Assembly: GCA_014800845.1 (NCBI GenBank) | Contig: JAAVFJ010000005.1 | Location: forward strand, 1-64,000 | Length of the DNA stretch: 64,000 bases | DNA from: Bacteroidales bacterium | GTDB lineage: Bacteria > Bacteroidota > Bacteroidia > Bacteroidales > Muribaculaceae | Reading direction: 5' to 3' | Part shown: one piece after another, positions 16,058 to 24,559 of the stretch | Layout: the number at the start of each line of letters is the position of its first letter | Position numbering within the stretch: the first letter of the stretch is position 1 | Translations under genes and position numbers: made by a program | Notes under the pieces: model-generated | Database searches by the model: none | What the model was told of the DNA's origin: nothing | What the model saw: only the letters and a program-made list of their open reading frames with translations

Positions 16058-19054
16058 ATGCAAAACAAAGGGTTTATCGGCACTATTGCGGTACTTCTGA
16101 TATTGATTTGCGGCTTCTACATTTCGTTCTCCTTCGTCACTCAGAAATATGAGGATGAGGCTGACCGTTATGCTGCAGCTCTTGCGAAGACCAAAGATTC
16201 TGCCAACAAAAACTACAAGGATGCCCGCAAGGCCTTCATGGACTCTCTGGAGAACGAGAAGGTGTATCTGGGCTACACTTACGGCCAGGTAAAGAAAATG
16301 GAAATCGGCCTCGGTCTTGACCTGAAGGGTGGCATGAACCTCGTGCTCGAGGTGCCCACCACCGACGTGATCCGCTCCTATGCTAAAAACGAAGCGGCTC
16401 TGGCCAAAATCAACGCAGCCATCAAGAAGGTGCTCCCCCAGGGTGAATACACCACCCCCGGCATGAAGCCTTCTGACAAGGATTTCATCAACAAGTTCGC
16501 CGCCACTTTCCAGGAGGGCACCTTGGCCCCCCTCTTCGTGCGCGAAGGTGAATTCCTGGGCAAGCTCACCAGCTCTTCTACCAACGCTCAGGTGGCCCAG
16601 GCTCTCGAGCAGCAGGTGGAAAGTCAGGTTGACGACGCCTTCAATATCTTCCGCAACCGTATCGATAAGTTCGGTGTGGTAAGCCCCAACATCCAGAAGC
16701 TGCAGGACAAGCGCGGTCAGATTCTTCTCGAGCTTCCCGGCGTGAAGGAACCCGAGCAGATGACCAAGATTCTGCAGTCAAGCGCTAACCTGGAGTTCTA
16801 CGAGGTTTACAACACTGACGAAATCTACCCCGCCCTCATCCAGTTCTCTGAGGAATACCGCATTGCTAACCCCGATGCCCCCAAGAACAACCTGCAGGCT
16901 CTGCTCGGTGGCGGTGGCCGCGGTCCCGTGATGGGCATGGTAGCTCGCGAAGACACTGCTGCCGTGAACACCATCATCAACTCAGACTTGGCAGCCCGCG
17001 TGCTCCCCTCTAACCTCAAGCTCCGTTGGGAAAACGCTCCCCAGGAAGTGGAGCAGCGCGACAAGGCCGGCAAGGTCATCATGAAGAAGAACGGCAAGCC
17101 GCTCACCAAGGCTTACTTCAACCTCATAGCTCTCAAGGGTGAACCCCAGCTCGAGGGGGACGCTGTGGTAAGCGCTTCTTCTGACTTCGACAACATGAAG
17201 GGCTCTACCGTAAACATGCGCATGAGCGACAAGGGCGCTCGCGACTGGGCCACTATCACCAAGAACAACCTCGGCCGCTCCATAGCCATCGTGCTCGACG
17301 ACAATGTTTACTCCTACCCCAACGTAAACTCCGTAATCACCGGCGGCTCATCAGAAATCACCGGCAACTTCACTCCCGAAGAGGCCAACGACCTGGCTAA
17401 CCTGCTTAAGAGCGGTAAGATGGACGTGAAGGTGCGCGTAGAGAGCCAGGAGGTAATCGGCCCCTCACTCGGTCAGCAGGCCATCGAAGCCGGCTTCACC
17501 AGCTTCATCGTAGCGCTCGTGCTGCTGATGATCTTCATGATTCTTATGTATGGTGTGATTCCCGGTCTCGTTACCAACATAGCACTCATCCTCAACCTCT
17601 ACTTCACTCTCGGCATCCTGGCCTCCATCCAGGCAGTGCTCACCCTCTCAGGTATTGCAGGTATCGTGCTCGCGCTCGGTATGGCTGTTGACGCCAACGT
17701 GCTTATCTTCGAACGCACCAAGGAGGAGATGAAGGCCGGCAAGAAGCTCCGCGCCGCCATCACCGACGGTTACTCCAACGCCTTCTCTGCAATCTTCGAC
17801 GGTAACCTCACCTCAATCATCACCGGCGTAATCCTTCTGCTCTTCGGTTCCGGTCCCATCAAGGGCTTCGCAACCACTCTGATCATCGGTCTCGTATGCA
17901 GCTTCTTCACCGCTGTGTTCCTGACCCGCATCGCCTTCGAGCTCATCACCAAGAACGGTCGCTGCGCAGGCATGACCTTCACTACTCCCCTGTCACGCAC
18001 CTTCCTGTCTAACACCAAGATTAACTTCATTGGCAAGACCAAGGTGGCTTACCTCATCTGGGGCATCCTCGTGGCAGTAAGCATCGTGTCTCTCTGCACC
18101 CGCGGCATGAACCAGGGCATCGACTTCTCCGGTGGTCGCAACTACGTAGTAGCCTTCCAGCAGGACGTCAACACAGAAGACATCAAGAAGCAGCTCACCG
18201 ACGAGTTCGACAAGGCCAACGCCAAGCATGGCATCAAGGAGCCCGTGGGACTCAGCGTAATCACCATCGACAACAACAAGAAGGTGCGTATCTCAACCAA
18301 CTATCGCATCAACGACGCTGCTGAAGATGTTGATTCTGAAATCACCGGCCTGCTCTACAATGGCCTGAAGCCCCAGCTCACCGTAGGCGGCAAGCTTATG
18401 AACGAGAATGACTTCGCCATAGCCAACGAACAGCTCGGCATCGTGTCAATCCAGAAGGTTGGCGCAGCCGTGGCCGACGACATGAAGGCTGACGCAGCCA
18501 TCGCAGTGACCATCGCAGTGATCTGTATGTTCCTCTATATCCTGCTCCGCTTCCGCAACATCGCGTTCTCAATCGGTGCAGTAGCCGCTGTAGCCATGAC
18601 CGCCTTCCTTATCATCGGCTTCTACTCCGTATGCTGGGGCTTCCTCCCCTTCTCCATGGAGATTGACCAGAGCTTCATAGCGGCCGTGCTTACCATAATC
18701 GGTTATCAGATTAACGATACCGTGGTAGTATTCGACCGTATCCGCGAGGTTCTCAAGCTCTACCCGAAGGAGGAGAAGAAGTCAGTGTTCAACAACTCAC
18801 TGAACGCAACGCTGACACGTACCGTAATGACCTCATTCTCCACCCTGCTCGTGCTTCTCTGCATCTTCATCCTGGGTGGTGACACAATCCGCTCATTCAC
18901 CTTCGCAATGATTTTCGGCGTGATTGTAGGTACCTTCTGTTCAATCTTCCTTGCAGCCCCCGTGGCTTACGCCGTGATGACTCGCAAGAAGAGCAACAAC
19001 AACCCCAAGGCCGCCGCTGCCAAGGCCGGCGCCTCACAGCGTCTCGCTCGCTAA
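16058..19054 (+). CDS. secDF: Fused protein translocase subunit SecDF
   Basis: 998 residues combining SecD and SecF, an RND-type membrane protein that uses the proton gradient to help pull preproteins through SecYEG. The SecD half has an N-terminal membrane segment (about 7-26), the motif GLGLDLKGGMNLVLEV and the six-helix bundle with ALGMAVDANVLIFERTKEE. The SecF half begins near residue 640 (GKTKVAYLIWG), with GIDFSGGRNYVVAF and a second bundle with TIIGYQINDTVVVFDRIRE. The fusion is common in Bacteroidota. Monocistronic here: own -7 box and a hairpin after the stop. It would serve the many Sec-exported proteins in the window. Confidence 0.97.
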   Translation: MQNKGFIGTIAVLLILICGFYISFSFVTQKYEDEADRYAAALAKTKDSANKNYKDARKAFMDSLENEKVYLGYTYGQVKKMEIGLGLDLKGGMNLVLEVPTTDVIRSYAKNEAALAKINAAIKKVLPQGEYTTPGMKPSDKDFINKFAATFQEGTLAPLFVREGEFLGKLTSSSTNAQVAQALEQQVESQVDDAFNIFRNRIDKFGVVSPNIQKLQDKRGQILLELPGVKEPEQMTKILQSSANLEFYEVYNTDEIYPALIQFSEEYRIANPDAPKNNLQALLGGGGRGPVMGMVAREDTAAVNTIINSDLAARVLPSNLKLRWENAPQEVEQRDKAGKVIMKKNGKPLTKAYFNLIALKGEPQLEGDAVVSASSDFDNMKGSTVNMRMSDKGARDWATITKNNLGRSIAIVLDDNVYSYPNVNSVITGGSSEITGNFTPEEANDLANLLKSGKMDVKVRVESQEVIGPSLGQQAIEAGFTSFIVALVLLMIFMILMYGVIPGLVTNIALILNLYFTLGILASIQAVLTLSGIAGIVLALGMAVDANVLIFERTKEEMKAGKKLRAAITDGYSNAFSAIFDGNLTSIITGVILLLFGSGPIKGFATTLIIGLVCSFFTAVFLTRIAFELITKNGRCAGMTFTTPLSRTFLSNTKINFIGKTKVAYLIWGILVAVSIVSLCTRGMNQGIDFSGGRNYVVAFQQDVNTEDIKKQLTDEFDKANAKHGIKEPVGLSVITIDNNKKVRISTNYRINDAAEDVDSEITGLLYNGLKPQLTVGGKLMNENDFAIANEQLGIVSIQKVGAAVADDMKADAAIAVTIAVICMFLYILLRFRNIAFSIGAVAAVAMTAFLIIGFYSVCWGFLPFSMEIDQSFIAAVLTIIGYQINDTVVVFDRIREVLKLYPKEEKKSVFNNSLNATLTRTVMTSFSTLLVLLCIFILGGDTIRSFTFAMIFGVIVGTFCSIFLAAPVAYAVMTRKKSNNNPKAAAAKAGASQRLAR

Positions 19055-19076
19055 AAAGACCAAACCCGATAACCGC

Positions 19077-19106
19077 AAGGGGCGACCTCAACCGAGGCCG
19101 CCCCTT
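19077..19106 (+). terminator. Hairpin terminator after secDF
   Basis: AAGGGGCGACCTC and GAGGCCGCCCCTT form an almost perfect 13-bp stem with an AACC loop, 22 bases after the secDF stop. The following T run is short (TTGTT). Probably a terminator or transcript-end stabiliser. Confidence 0.6.
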
Positions 19107-19168
19107 GTTAGCAGTAAATGGGGGTAGATTTTAGGCTTTAGGTTATAGAGCAGGGGCTGCCCGCAGCC

Positions 19169-19206
19169 GCTAAAGTAGCTATGATAGCTAAAATAGCTAC
19201 TTTAGC
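19169..19206. repeat. 13-bp perfect inverted repeat
   Basis: GCTAAAGTAGCTA and TAGCTACTTTAGC are exact inverted copies 12 bases apart, rich in the tetramer AGCT. It lies between the convergent secDF and PNGase F-like genes and has no T tract. Confidence 0.65.
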
Positions 19207-19214
19207 AAAGGCCG

Positions 19215-19259
19215 TGCCGAGAGCTCCGAGGACTCTGAGGACTCCGAGAGCTCCGAGAG
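19215..19259. repeat. Tandem 9-bp repeats
   Basis: Five near-identical 9-mers of the form CTCCGAGAG or CTCCGAGGA in a row, followed by three CAAAAG-type hexamers. Too short-unit and spacer-free for a CRISPR array. Probably replication slippage in non-coding DNA. Confidence 0.65.
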
Positions 19260-19281
19260 CCCCCAAAAAGCAAAAGCAAAA

Positions 19282-19308
19282 GGGCCGACTTCTTGTGGAA
19301 GCCGGCCC
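19282..19308 (-). terminator. Hairpin after the PNGase F-like gene
   Basis: GGGCCGACTTC and GAAGCCGGCCC pair over 11 bp with one mismatch. On the minus strand the hairpin is followed by a pyrimidine-rich stretch including TTTTGC. It lies 25 bases beyond the stop of the gene at 19334-20725. Confidence 0.5.
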
Positions 19309-19333
19309 CGGATATTAAAGTTAGAGGATTTTG

Positions 19334-20725
19334 TTAGCGGACTGCTTTGTAGGTGAAGGTCTCGCCGGTGGGTGAGGTGAAGGTCACCAGGTAGATGCCT
19401 GACTTAAAGCCTACCAGCGATGCGGTGGGTTCGCTGGTGTGTGCGCCCCAGAGGAGTGCACCCTCGTAGTTGTAGATAGCCACATCCTCAACCTCCATGC
19501 CGCTCAGTGTCACAACAGAACCGTTGTAGCTGGCGCGAGGTGCATTCTCAGCATCAATGCCGTCTACGCCTGCGGGGAGCGTGCCGGTGCGGGCAGCCTG
19601 CACATGCATGCTGACGCGGATGTCACCCTGAGCTTCGGGGAATACAGCATCGGGCACAGAAATCTTCACGGTATGCTCGCCGGCCTTGAGAGCACCCAGA
19701 TTGAACACACGCAAGGGTATAGCATCGCCGGGACACCAGTTGGTGCCGTTGAGCTCCCACCACAGGTCAGTGCGGCGGTTAACGCCGTAGATGCCATTGG
19801 ACTGAGTGTTCAGATAGCGATAAGGCTCACAAGTTTTGCCACCGGGCTTGAACTGCGCTACGAGCTCACCATCCACATACAGGAAGTGATCGCGACGATT
19901 ATATTCCTCACCACCGTTGTTGGCGCCATGGTTTGAGAGATTGAGAGTCAGAGAAGCATCATTCACATCGGAGTCGAGAGTGAATTTCCAGGTGCGGGCG
20001 GTTGTTCCTACCTCATCACAAGCCTTCTCGTTGTAGTTGTTGAGGTTCTGGCTGCCATGTATTTCGGAAATATAGTGCCAGAGGGGGAGGATAATATGGT
20101 CGGTGGTGGGGGCCGCAGGTTCATCGCGAGAGATGAATTCTACAGTGCCGCGGAACACATCGTCACGACCGGCGCAACCCGTAATTTGAACATTCGCCGC
20201 ACCGGAAACACCGAACAGCTCGAATTCCAACCAGTAATCATACTTGTCCTGCAGGTTCTTGTCGCGGAAAATCATGGAAGCAAGACGGCCGTCATAGTAG
20301 TATTTCACCTCGTCGGGGTAGAGATTCTTGTCCATGAAGGGGGTGATGAAGCGCACGAGCTCAAAGCGCATGTCTTCAGCGCGACCGGTGTATTCGGAAC
20401 CCTTGGGGAGCAGCGAGAGGGAGATGTTGCCAAGGCGGTCATAGTTATCGCAAAGGGCGCCGATGGTCACCATGATGTCTACATCTTCGCCAAACCAAGC
20501 GAGGTCTTCGGCAGTCAGTTTCTTGGCATACTGATAGTTAGTGTGGCGCACGATACCGTCAACACTTTCCTGATCCTTGTCGTGAACGCCGTCAGCATAG
20601 CCATTATAGAACACAGTTTCGTTGTAAGGACGCCACACGCGGTAGTGGTCCTGAGCCTCGGGGGTAAGAGCCAGTGCGGAGCCTACTGATGCCAGCATGA
20701 CTGAGGCGATGAGAAATTTCTTCAT
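19334..20725 (-). CDS. Secreted PNGase F-like glycoprotein amidase candidate
   Basis: 463 residues with a signal peptide (MKKFLIASVMLASVGSALA). The middle (about 200-375) resembles the C-terminal jelly-roll of peptide-N-glycosidase F: TARTWKFTLDSDV, NLSNHGANNGGEEYNRRDHFLYVDGE, TNWCPGDAIPLRVFNLGALKAGEHTVKI. Proteins of this family remove N-glycans from host glycoproteins by hydrolysing the glycosyl-asparagine bond. The N-terminal part would be the second barrel, but I cannot place its catalytic acidic residues with certainty. The last 60 residues (AIYNYEGALLWG, GFKSGIYLVTFTSPTGETFTYKAVR) look like a type IX sorting tail, so cell-surface display is likely. Monocistronic, convergent with secDF. 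Confidence 0.65.
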   Translation of the reverse strand: MKKFLIASVMLASVGSALALTPEAQDHYRVWRPYNETVFYNGYADGVHDKDQESVDGIVRHTNYQYAKKLTAEDLAWFGEDVDIMVTIGALCDNYDRLGNISLSLLPKGSEYTGRAEDMRFELVRFITPFMDKNLYPDEVKYYYDGRLASMIFRDKNLQDKYDYWLEFELFGVSGAANVQITGCAGRDDVFRGTVEFISRDEPAAPTTDHIILPLWHYISEIHGSQNLNNYNEKACDEVGTTARTWKFTLDSDVNDASLTLNLSNHGANNGGEEYNRRDHFLYVDGELVAQFKPGGKTCEPYRYLNTQSNGIYGVNRRTDLWWELNGTNWCPGDAIPLRVFNLGALKAGEHTVKISVPDAVFPEAQGDIRVSMHVQAARTGTLPAGVDGIDAENAPRASYNGSVVTLSGMEVEDVAIYNYEGALLWGAHTSEPTASLVGFKSGIYLVTFTSPTGETFTYKAVR

Positions 20726-20895
20726 TTTATTAAGAGATTTTGGTAATACAGGATTGAAAATTAAGGTACGTTAGCAAAATATAGCTATCTGAGGAATCCT
20801 CAGGTGTTTAGGGTGCAAATGTAGGAATTTAGGTCCGAATTGACAAATTTTTGAGGATTTTTTTTCATCTGTTTGCGCGTGTGCATTATTATCGC

Positions 20896-20903
20896 TAATT
20901 TTG
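20896..20903 (+). promoter_or_regulatory. Promoter -7 box for the ftsB/divIC-like gene
   Basis: TAATTTTG followed by C, a perfect consensus, 22 bases upstream of ATG 20925. The frame extends upstream into this box, which argues for the ATG at 20925 as start. Confidence 0.6.
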
Positions 20904-20924
20904 CAGTTCCATCAATTGACTGAA

Positions 20925-21248
20925 ATGGGTAGGAAACTCAAGCGCATAAATCTCTACATCAGGCGCAAGGCACACCTGTCGGTGTTTCTTGTGTGTGGCG
21001 TCGTGGTGCTGTTGCTTTTCTTCAACGATGAGACGAGTCTCACGCGTTCGCGCGAATACGATGCGCGCATAGCTGAGCTGCAACATGAAATAAAGGTAGC
21101 CACCGACTCGGCGGAATATTACCGTCGGGCGCGCCGCGCTCTGCTCACCAACACCGAGGAGCTGGAGCAGGTGGCCCGCGAGAGCTACAACATGCAGCGT
21201 CCCACTGAAGATGTCTATGTGCTTCAGAAGAGCTCGGCCGCTGACTGA
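20925..21248 (+). CDS. FtsB/DivIC-type septum formation initiator
   Basis: 107 residues with a basic N-terminus (MGRKLKRINLYIRRKAH), one membrane span (LSVFLVCGVVVLLLFF, about 18-34) and a coiled coil in the periplasm (YDARIAELQHEIKVATDSAEYYRRARRAL). It ends with the NTEELEQVARESYNMQRPTEDVYVL segment typical of the DivIC/FtsB family. Such proteins join FtsL and FtsQ in the divisome. It precedes an unknown membrane protein by 34 bases on the same strand. Family assignment is good; which of the two names applies in Bacteroidota is a matter of convention. Confidence 0.85.
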   Translation: MGRKLKRINLYIRRKAHLSVFLVCGVVVLLLFFNDETSLTRSREYDARIAELQHEIKVATDSAEYYRRARRALLTNTEELEQVARESYNMQRPTEDVYVLQKSSAAD

Positions 21249-21282
21249 CCGCGTCCGGCATAATCTCTCCCCTGCCCTGAGA

Positions 21283-21765
21283 ATGAATATGACAAATCCT
21301 GTGAATGAGGCGCTTGCGCGCCGTCGCCGTCTGGCCGAGCTCCTGGCCACTATCGGCATGATTACTGTAGGAGTGGGCATGCTTCTGCCGCTGCTCAACA
21401 TGCTGAATACCGGCATACTCTACACCTGTCGCTGGGTATTTGCCGCCGGCGCCCTGCTCTTCTGGATCGGGCGCTGCATCCCCGTCGGTGCCCCCGATGA
21501 GAGTGTGCGGCTGCGCAGACTCCGACGCATGGAATTCTGGAGCGGTGCCTGCTTCGGTGTGGCAGCCTTCTTCTGGTTTTACAACCTCAGCAAGTATGGC
21601 AACATCCACACCACCGGCGCGCTCATGGTTCTGCGCGACACCATACTCTTCTCGCTGGCCGGCGCCGTGCTCCAGCTCATTTCGGCCTGGATGATTTACT
21701 TCCGCCAGAAGAAGGAGGCCAACGCCCCGGCCACTCAGCCTCGTGGCAATAAGGGTGGAAAATAA
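21283..21765 (+). CDS. Conserved four-helix membrane protein, unknown function
   Basis: 160 residues from ATG 21283 (a second ATG lies two codons on). Four hydrophobic segments are clear: ATIGMITVGVGMLLPLL, CRWVFAAGALLFWIG, GACFGVAAFFWFYN and FSLAGAVLQLISAWMIYF, with an Arg-rich N-terminus and a polar Lys-rich tail. I do not recognise a named family. It sits 34 bases after the divisome gene and so is probably co-transcribed with it; a role in envelope or division is possible but only by association. Confidence 0.7.
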   Translation: MNMTNPVNEALARRRRLAELLATIGMITVGVGMLLPLLNMLNTGILYTCRWVFAAGALLFWIGRCIPVGAPDESVRLRRLRRMEFWSGACFGVAAFFWFYNLSKYGNIHTTGALMVLRDTILFSLAGAVLQLISAWMIYFRQKKEANAPATQPRGNKGGK

Positions 21766-21816
21766 CCTCTCCGGAAGTCCGGGCTCCTAAGGATTATAGT
21801 TTTTTCACACATTTAA

Positions 21817-21848
21817 TTTGTAGCTCCATCTTAATTAAGGTAATTTTG
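21817..21848 (+). promoter_or_regulatory. Complete Bacteroidota promoter for coaX
   Basis: TTTG at 21817-21820 and TAATTTTG at 21841-21848 are separated by 20 bp, matching the full -33/-7 consensus. The predicted transcript start falls within a few bases of the GTG start codon at 21853, implying an mRNA with almost no leader. Confidence 0.7.
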
Positions 21849-21852
21849 CAAG

Positions 21853-22626
21853 GTGAAACAGACTGACACAGAATCACGTGTTTACCTCGTTGTGGACCAC
21901 GGCAACACCCGCACAAAGGGGGTGATTTATGCCGGGGGCAATGAAGTGGCCTCTGTCACGCTCGAGGGCGAGGGCACCGATGAGCTGCTTGAGCTTGCCG
22001 AGCGCCACTCGGTGAGCCGCGCCATCTATTGCGGTACCGCCAGCGGCAACACACGTCTGATCGAGACTCTCGACCGCCTTCTGCCTGCCGGCTGCCTAGT
22101 GCTGACCGCCTCGCTCCCCCTGCCGATTAAGATTGACTACGGCACCCCGGGCACTCTCGGCGCCGACCGCATAGCCGCCGCTGTGGGAGCCCGCAGCCTG
22201 ACTGACGCCGCCGGCATAATGGTGGTGGATGCCGGCACCTGTATCACCATAGACTTTGTGGAGGGGCAGACTTTCAAGCGCGGCAACATCTCCCCGGGGG
22301 TGAGCATGCGTTTCCGCGCCATGCATGAGTACTCCGCACGTCTGCCGTTGGAGCACCTCGATGTCGGGAATCTGCCCGAAAGCCCGTTTGGCGAAGACAC
22401 CTCCACGGCGCTGCGCTGCGGGGTGGCTAACGGCATTACCGGCGAATTGCTGCTCGCCTACAGTGTGGCCCGTGCCCCTGCGCAAGCCCCCGCACTTGTT
22501 CTCTCCGGCGGGGATGCTCCCGTCATCTCTCTATTACTCAATAAATTCTCTATCCCCCACATCAGCCGTCAGGACGTGGTGATGCTGGGTTTACTGAAGA
22601 TACTCCAATATAATGAAGACTTATAA
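21853..22626 (+). CDS. coaX: Type III pantothenate kinase
   Basis: 257 residues from GTG 21853; no later start codon would keep the conserved nucleotide-binding N-terminus (VDHGNTRTKG). CoaX phosphorylates pantothenate, the first step of coenzyme A synthesis, in bacteria lacking CoaA. Further family motifs are YGTPGTLGADRIAAAVGA, VVDAGTCITIDFV and GNISPGVSMRFRAMHEYSARLP. The last 14 bases overlap the start of the outer-membrane protein gene, marking an operon of coaX, outer-membrane protein, lptC and the CBS-domain protein. Confidence 0.95.
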   Translation: MKQTDTESRVYLVVDHGNTRTKGVIYAGGNEVASVTLEGEGTDELLELAERHSVSRAIYCGTASGNTRLIETLDRLLPAGCLVLTASLPLPIKIDYGTPGTLGADRIAAAVGARSLTDAAGIMVVDAGTCITIDFVEGQTFKRGNISPGVSMRFRAMHEYSARLPLEHLDVGNLPESPFGEDTSTALRCGVANGITGELLLAYSVARAPAQAPALVLSGGDAPVISLLLNKFSIPHISRQDVVMLGLLKILQYNEDL

Positions 22627-23884
22627 TTATCTTTTTCTCTCCCTGGTTCTGAGCCTGATATGCTGCTTTGACGCCGCTGCGCAGAACACTTCTTCGCCCT
22701 ACTCCATGTATGGCTACGGCCTGCTGCGCGATGGCGCCACAGCCACTCAGCGTCAGATGGGAGGCATAGGCTACGCCATGAGGGCCAACAGGCAGATCAA
22801 TGCCATGAACCCCGCCTCTTACGCTTCTATCGACTCCCTCACTTTCCTCTGGGACATAGGCGCTGACCTCAGCTTCAATCACCGCAGCGAGACACTCAAC
22901 GGTGTCAAGAACTCTGCCAACGGCAAAGGGGGCGGCCTGGATTACCTTCAGATGCAGTTCCCCGTGGGCAAATGCTTCGGTGCTTCAGTAGGCCTTATCC
23001 CCTACAGCTCAGTCGGTTACACCTTCGGCGACGAGGTAGTGCACGGCTCCCTCTCCAATCAGGGCACCGGTGGTATCACTCAGGCCTACGCCGGCTTCTC
23101 CGGACGCTGGAAGGGTCTGTCGCTCGGTGTGAACGTGAGCTATGATTTCGGCAATGTAATCAACGACGTGTATGCCTACGTGGGCAGCAATCAGACTCTG
23201 TTTGAGCACGTTATGCAGGTACGCGACTGGAACCTGACCATAGGCGCACAATACACCTTCATCCCCGCCCGCTTCAACCGCGTGACCATAGGCGCTGTCT
23301 ACACCCCCAAGAAATCGCTCCACGGCACGACCTGGATTGACTACTGGGACATCACGGCCGACAGCAAAGCCGACACCGTGGCTTACGCCAAGATGAACGG
23401 CAAATATTACCGTCCCACCACGATAGGTGGCGGCATCAGCTGGCAGCGCGACCGCTCCTCCCACATCATGGTGGAGGCCGACGTGGAGTGGCAGCAGTGG
23501 AGCAAAGCCAAATTCTCTGCACTCTACGATGAAGATGGCGCCGAGGTGCTCGCCCCGCAGCAGTTTAATGACCGCATGCGTCTGGCGCTCGGTGGCGAAT
23601 ACACTCACCGCGTGCGCGGCAACTATTTCCAGCGTCTGACCTGGCGTCTTGGCGGCCACTACACCCGCGACTACCTCGTCATAGCCGGCAACGATGTGAA
23701 GGATTTCGGCCTCTCCTGCGGTGTGGGCATCCCCACCATCGAGGGTAAAACGATAGTCAACGTGGGCTTCGAGTGGCTTCACCGCCGCGCCTATCCGCAG
23801 GCACTTATCAGCGAAAACTATTTCAACATAACCGTAGGTCTCAACTTCAATGAGCTCTGGTTCTGGCAACGCAAGATTAAGTAA
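22613..23884 (+). CDS. Outer-membrane beta-barrel protein (FadL/OmpP1-like)
   Basis: 423 residues with a signal peptide (MKTYNYLFLSLVLSLICCFDAAAQ). The mature start NTSSPYSMYGYGLL and QRQMGGIGYAMRANRQINAMNPASYASIDS resemble the FadL/OmpP1-type barrels found next to coaX and lptC in Bacteroidota. Alternating strands run to the end (GVSYDFGNV, YTFIPARFNRVTIGAVYTP, RLTWRLGGHYTRDY, NVGFEWLHRR). Its substrate is unknown. It overlaps coaX by 14 bases and lptC by 35 bases, so all three are translated from one message. Confidence 0.75.
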   Translation: MKTYNYLFLSLVLSLICCFDAAAQNTSSPYSMYGYGLLRDGATATQRQMGGIGYAMRANRQINAMNPASYASIDSLTFLWDIGADLSFNHRSETLNGVKNSANGKGGGLDYLQMQFPVGKCFGASVGLIPYSSVGYTFGDEVVHGSLSNQGTGGITQAYAGFSGRWKGLSLGVNVSYDFGNVINDVYAYVGSNQTLFEHVMQVRDWNLTIGAQYTFIPARFNRVTIGAVYTPKKSLHGTTWIDYWDITADSKADTVAYAKMNGKYYRPTTIGGGISWQRDRSSHIMVEADVEWQQWSKAKFSALYDEDGAEVLAPQQFNDRMRLALGGEYTHRVRGNYFQRLTWRLGGHYTRDYLVIAGNDVKDFGLSCGVGIPTIEGKTIVNVGFEWLHRRAYPQALISENYFNITVGLNFNELWFWQRKIK

Positions 23885-24527
23885 CCTGAGGTTGCTTCCG
23901 CTGTGTGTGGCCACAGGCATAGCCGCCTGCTCGCTCATGAGCGCGTGCAAGCATGAGGAGCCGATAGAGCGCGCTGAGATTCGCGCTGAAGGGCGCCCCA
24001 CCATGACCACTCACAATGTCATGACCATCATCTCCGACTCCGGAGTGCCTCAATACCGCCTGGTCTGCCCTCTCTGGCTCGTCTACGACAATGTGGACAC
24101 CCCGAAGTGGATTCTCCCCGGCGGCCCCTATCTGGAGAAGTTTGACCCTCAGATGAAGACCGTCTTCACCGTGGCCTGCGACTCTGCCGTCAACAACCGC
24201 CGCACCATGCAGTGGGAGCTCTACGGCAATGTGGAGTTCAAGGAGAACAACCGCCTGCTCATCCTCACCCAGCAGATGACCTGGGACCAGGAGAAGCGCA
24301 TGGTCTATTCCGACTCGTTCATCCACATAGAGCAGCCTGACAAAATCATTGAGGGCTACGGCTTCGAGGGCTACACATCCCCCTCCGGACGCCTCACCTC
24401 CTATGTGCTCCACCGCCCTACTGCCGTACTCCCCTATGACCAGTCAAAGATAGAGGGTGGCGGCATGAACCCCGCCATGGACCCCGCCATGGCTATTGAC
24501 CCCTCGCTGCCAGCCCCCGGCAACTGA
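23850..24527 (+). CDS. lptC: LPS export component LptC
   Basis: 225 residues. The first about 40 form a signal with the lipobox-like LMSAC, followed by the LptC-type beta-jelly repeat: TMTTHNVMTIISDSGVPQYR, WELYGNVEFKENNRLLILTQQMTWDQEKRMVYSD and FIHIEQPDKIIEGYGFE. In the Lpt machine LptC carries lipopolysaccharide from the LptBFG transporter to LptA. The gene starts inside the preceding barrel gene (35-base overlap) in a different frame. A lipid-anchored LptC is unlike the single-helix enterobacterial form but usual in Bacteroidota as far as I recall. Confidence 0.85.
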   Translation: MSSGSGNARLSNLRLLPLCVATGIAACSLMSACKHEEPIERAEIRAEGRPTMTTHNVMTIISDSGVPQYRLVCPLWLVYDNVDTPKWILPGGPYLEKFDPQMKTVFTVACDSAVNNRRTMQWELYGNVEFKENNRLLILTQQMTWDQEKRMVYSDSFIHIEQPDKIIEGYGFEGYTSPSGRLTSYVLHRPTAVLPYDQSKIEGGGMNPAMDPAMAIDPSLPAPGN

Positions 24528-24559
24528 CGCGGGCTGACCCTTAACTACTCTGACAACCG

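Noticed and set aside
19215..19259. CRISPR-like array
   Set aside because: Units are 9 bp, directly tandem, without spacers; no cas genes in the window.
23009..24010. A 333-codon minus-strand frame across the outer-membrane protein and lptC genes
   Set aside because: Covers two overlapping real genes on the other strand; composition is typical antisense text.
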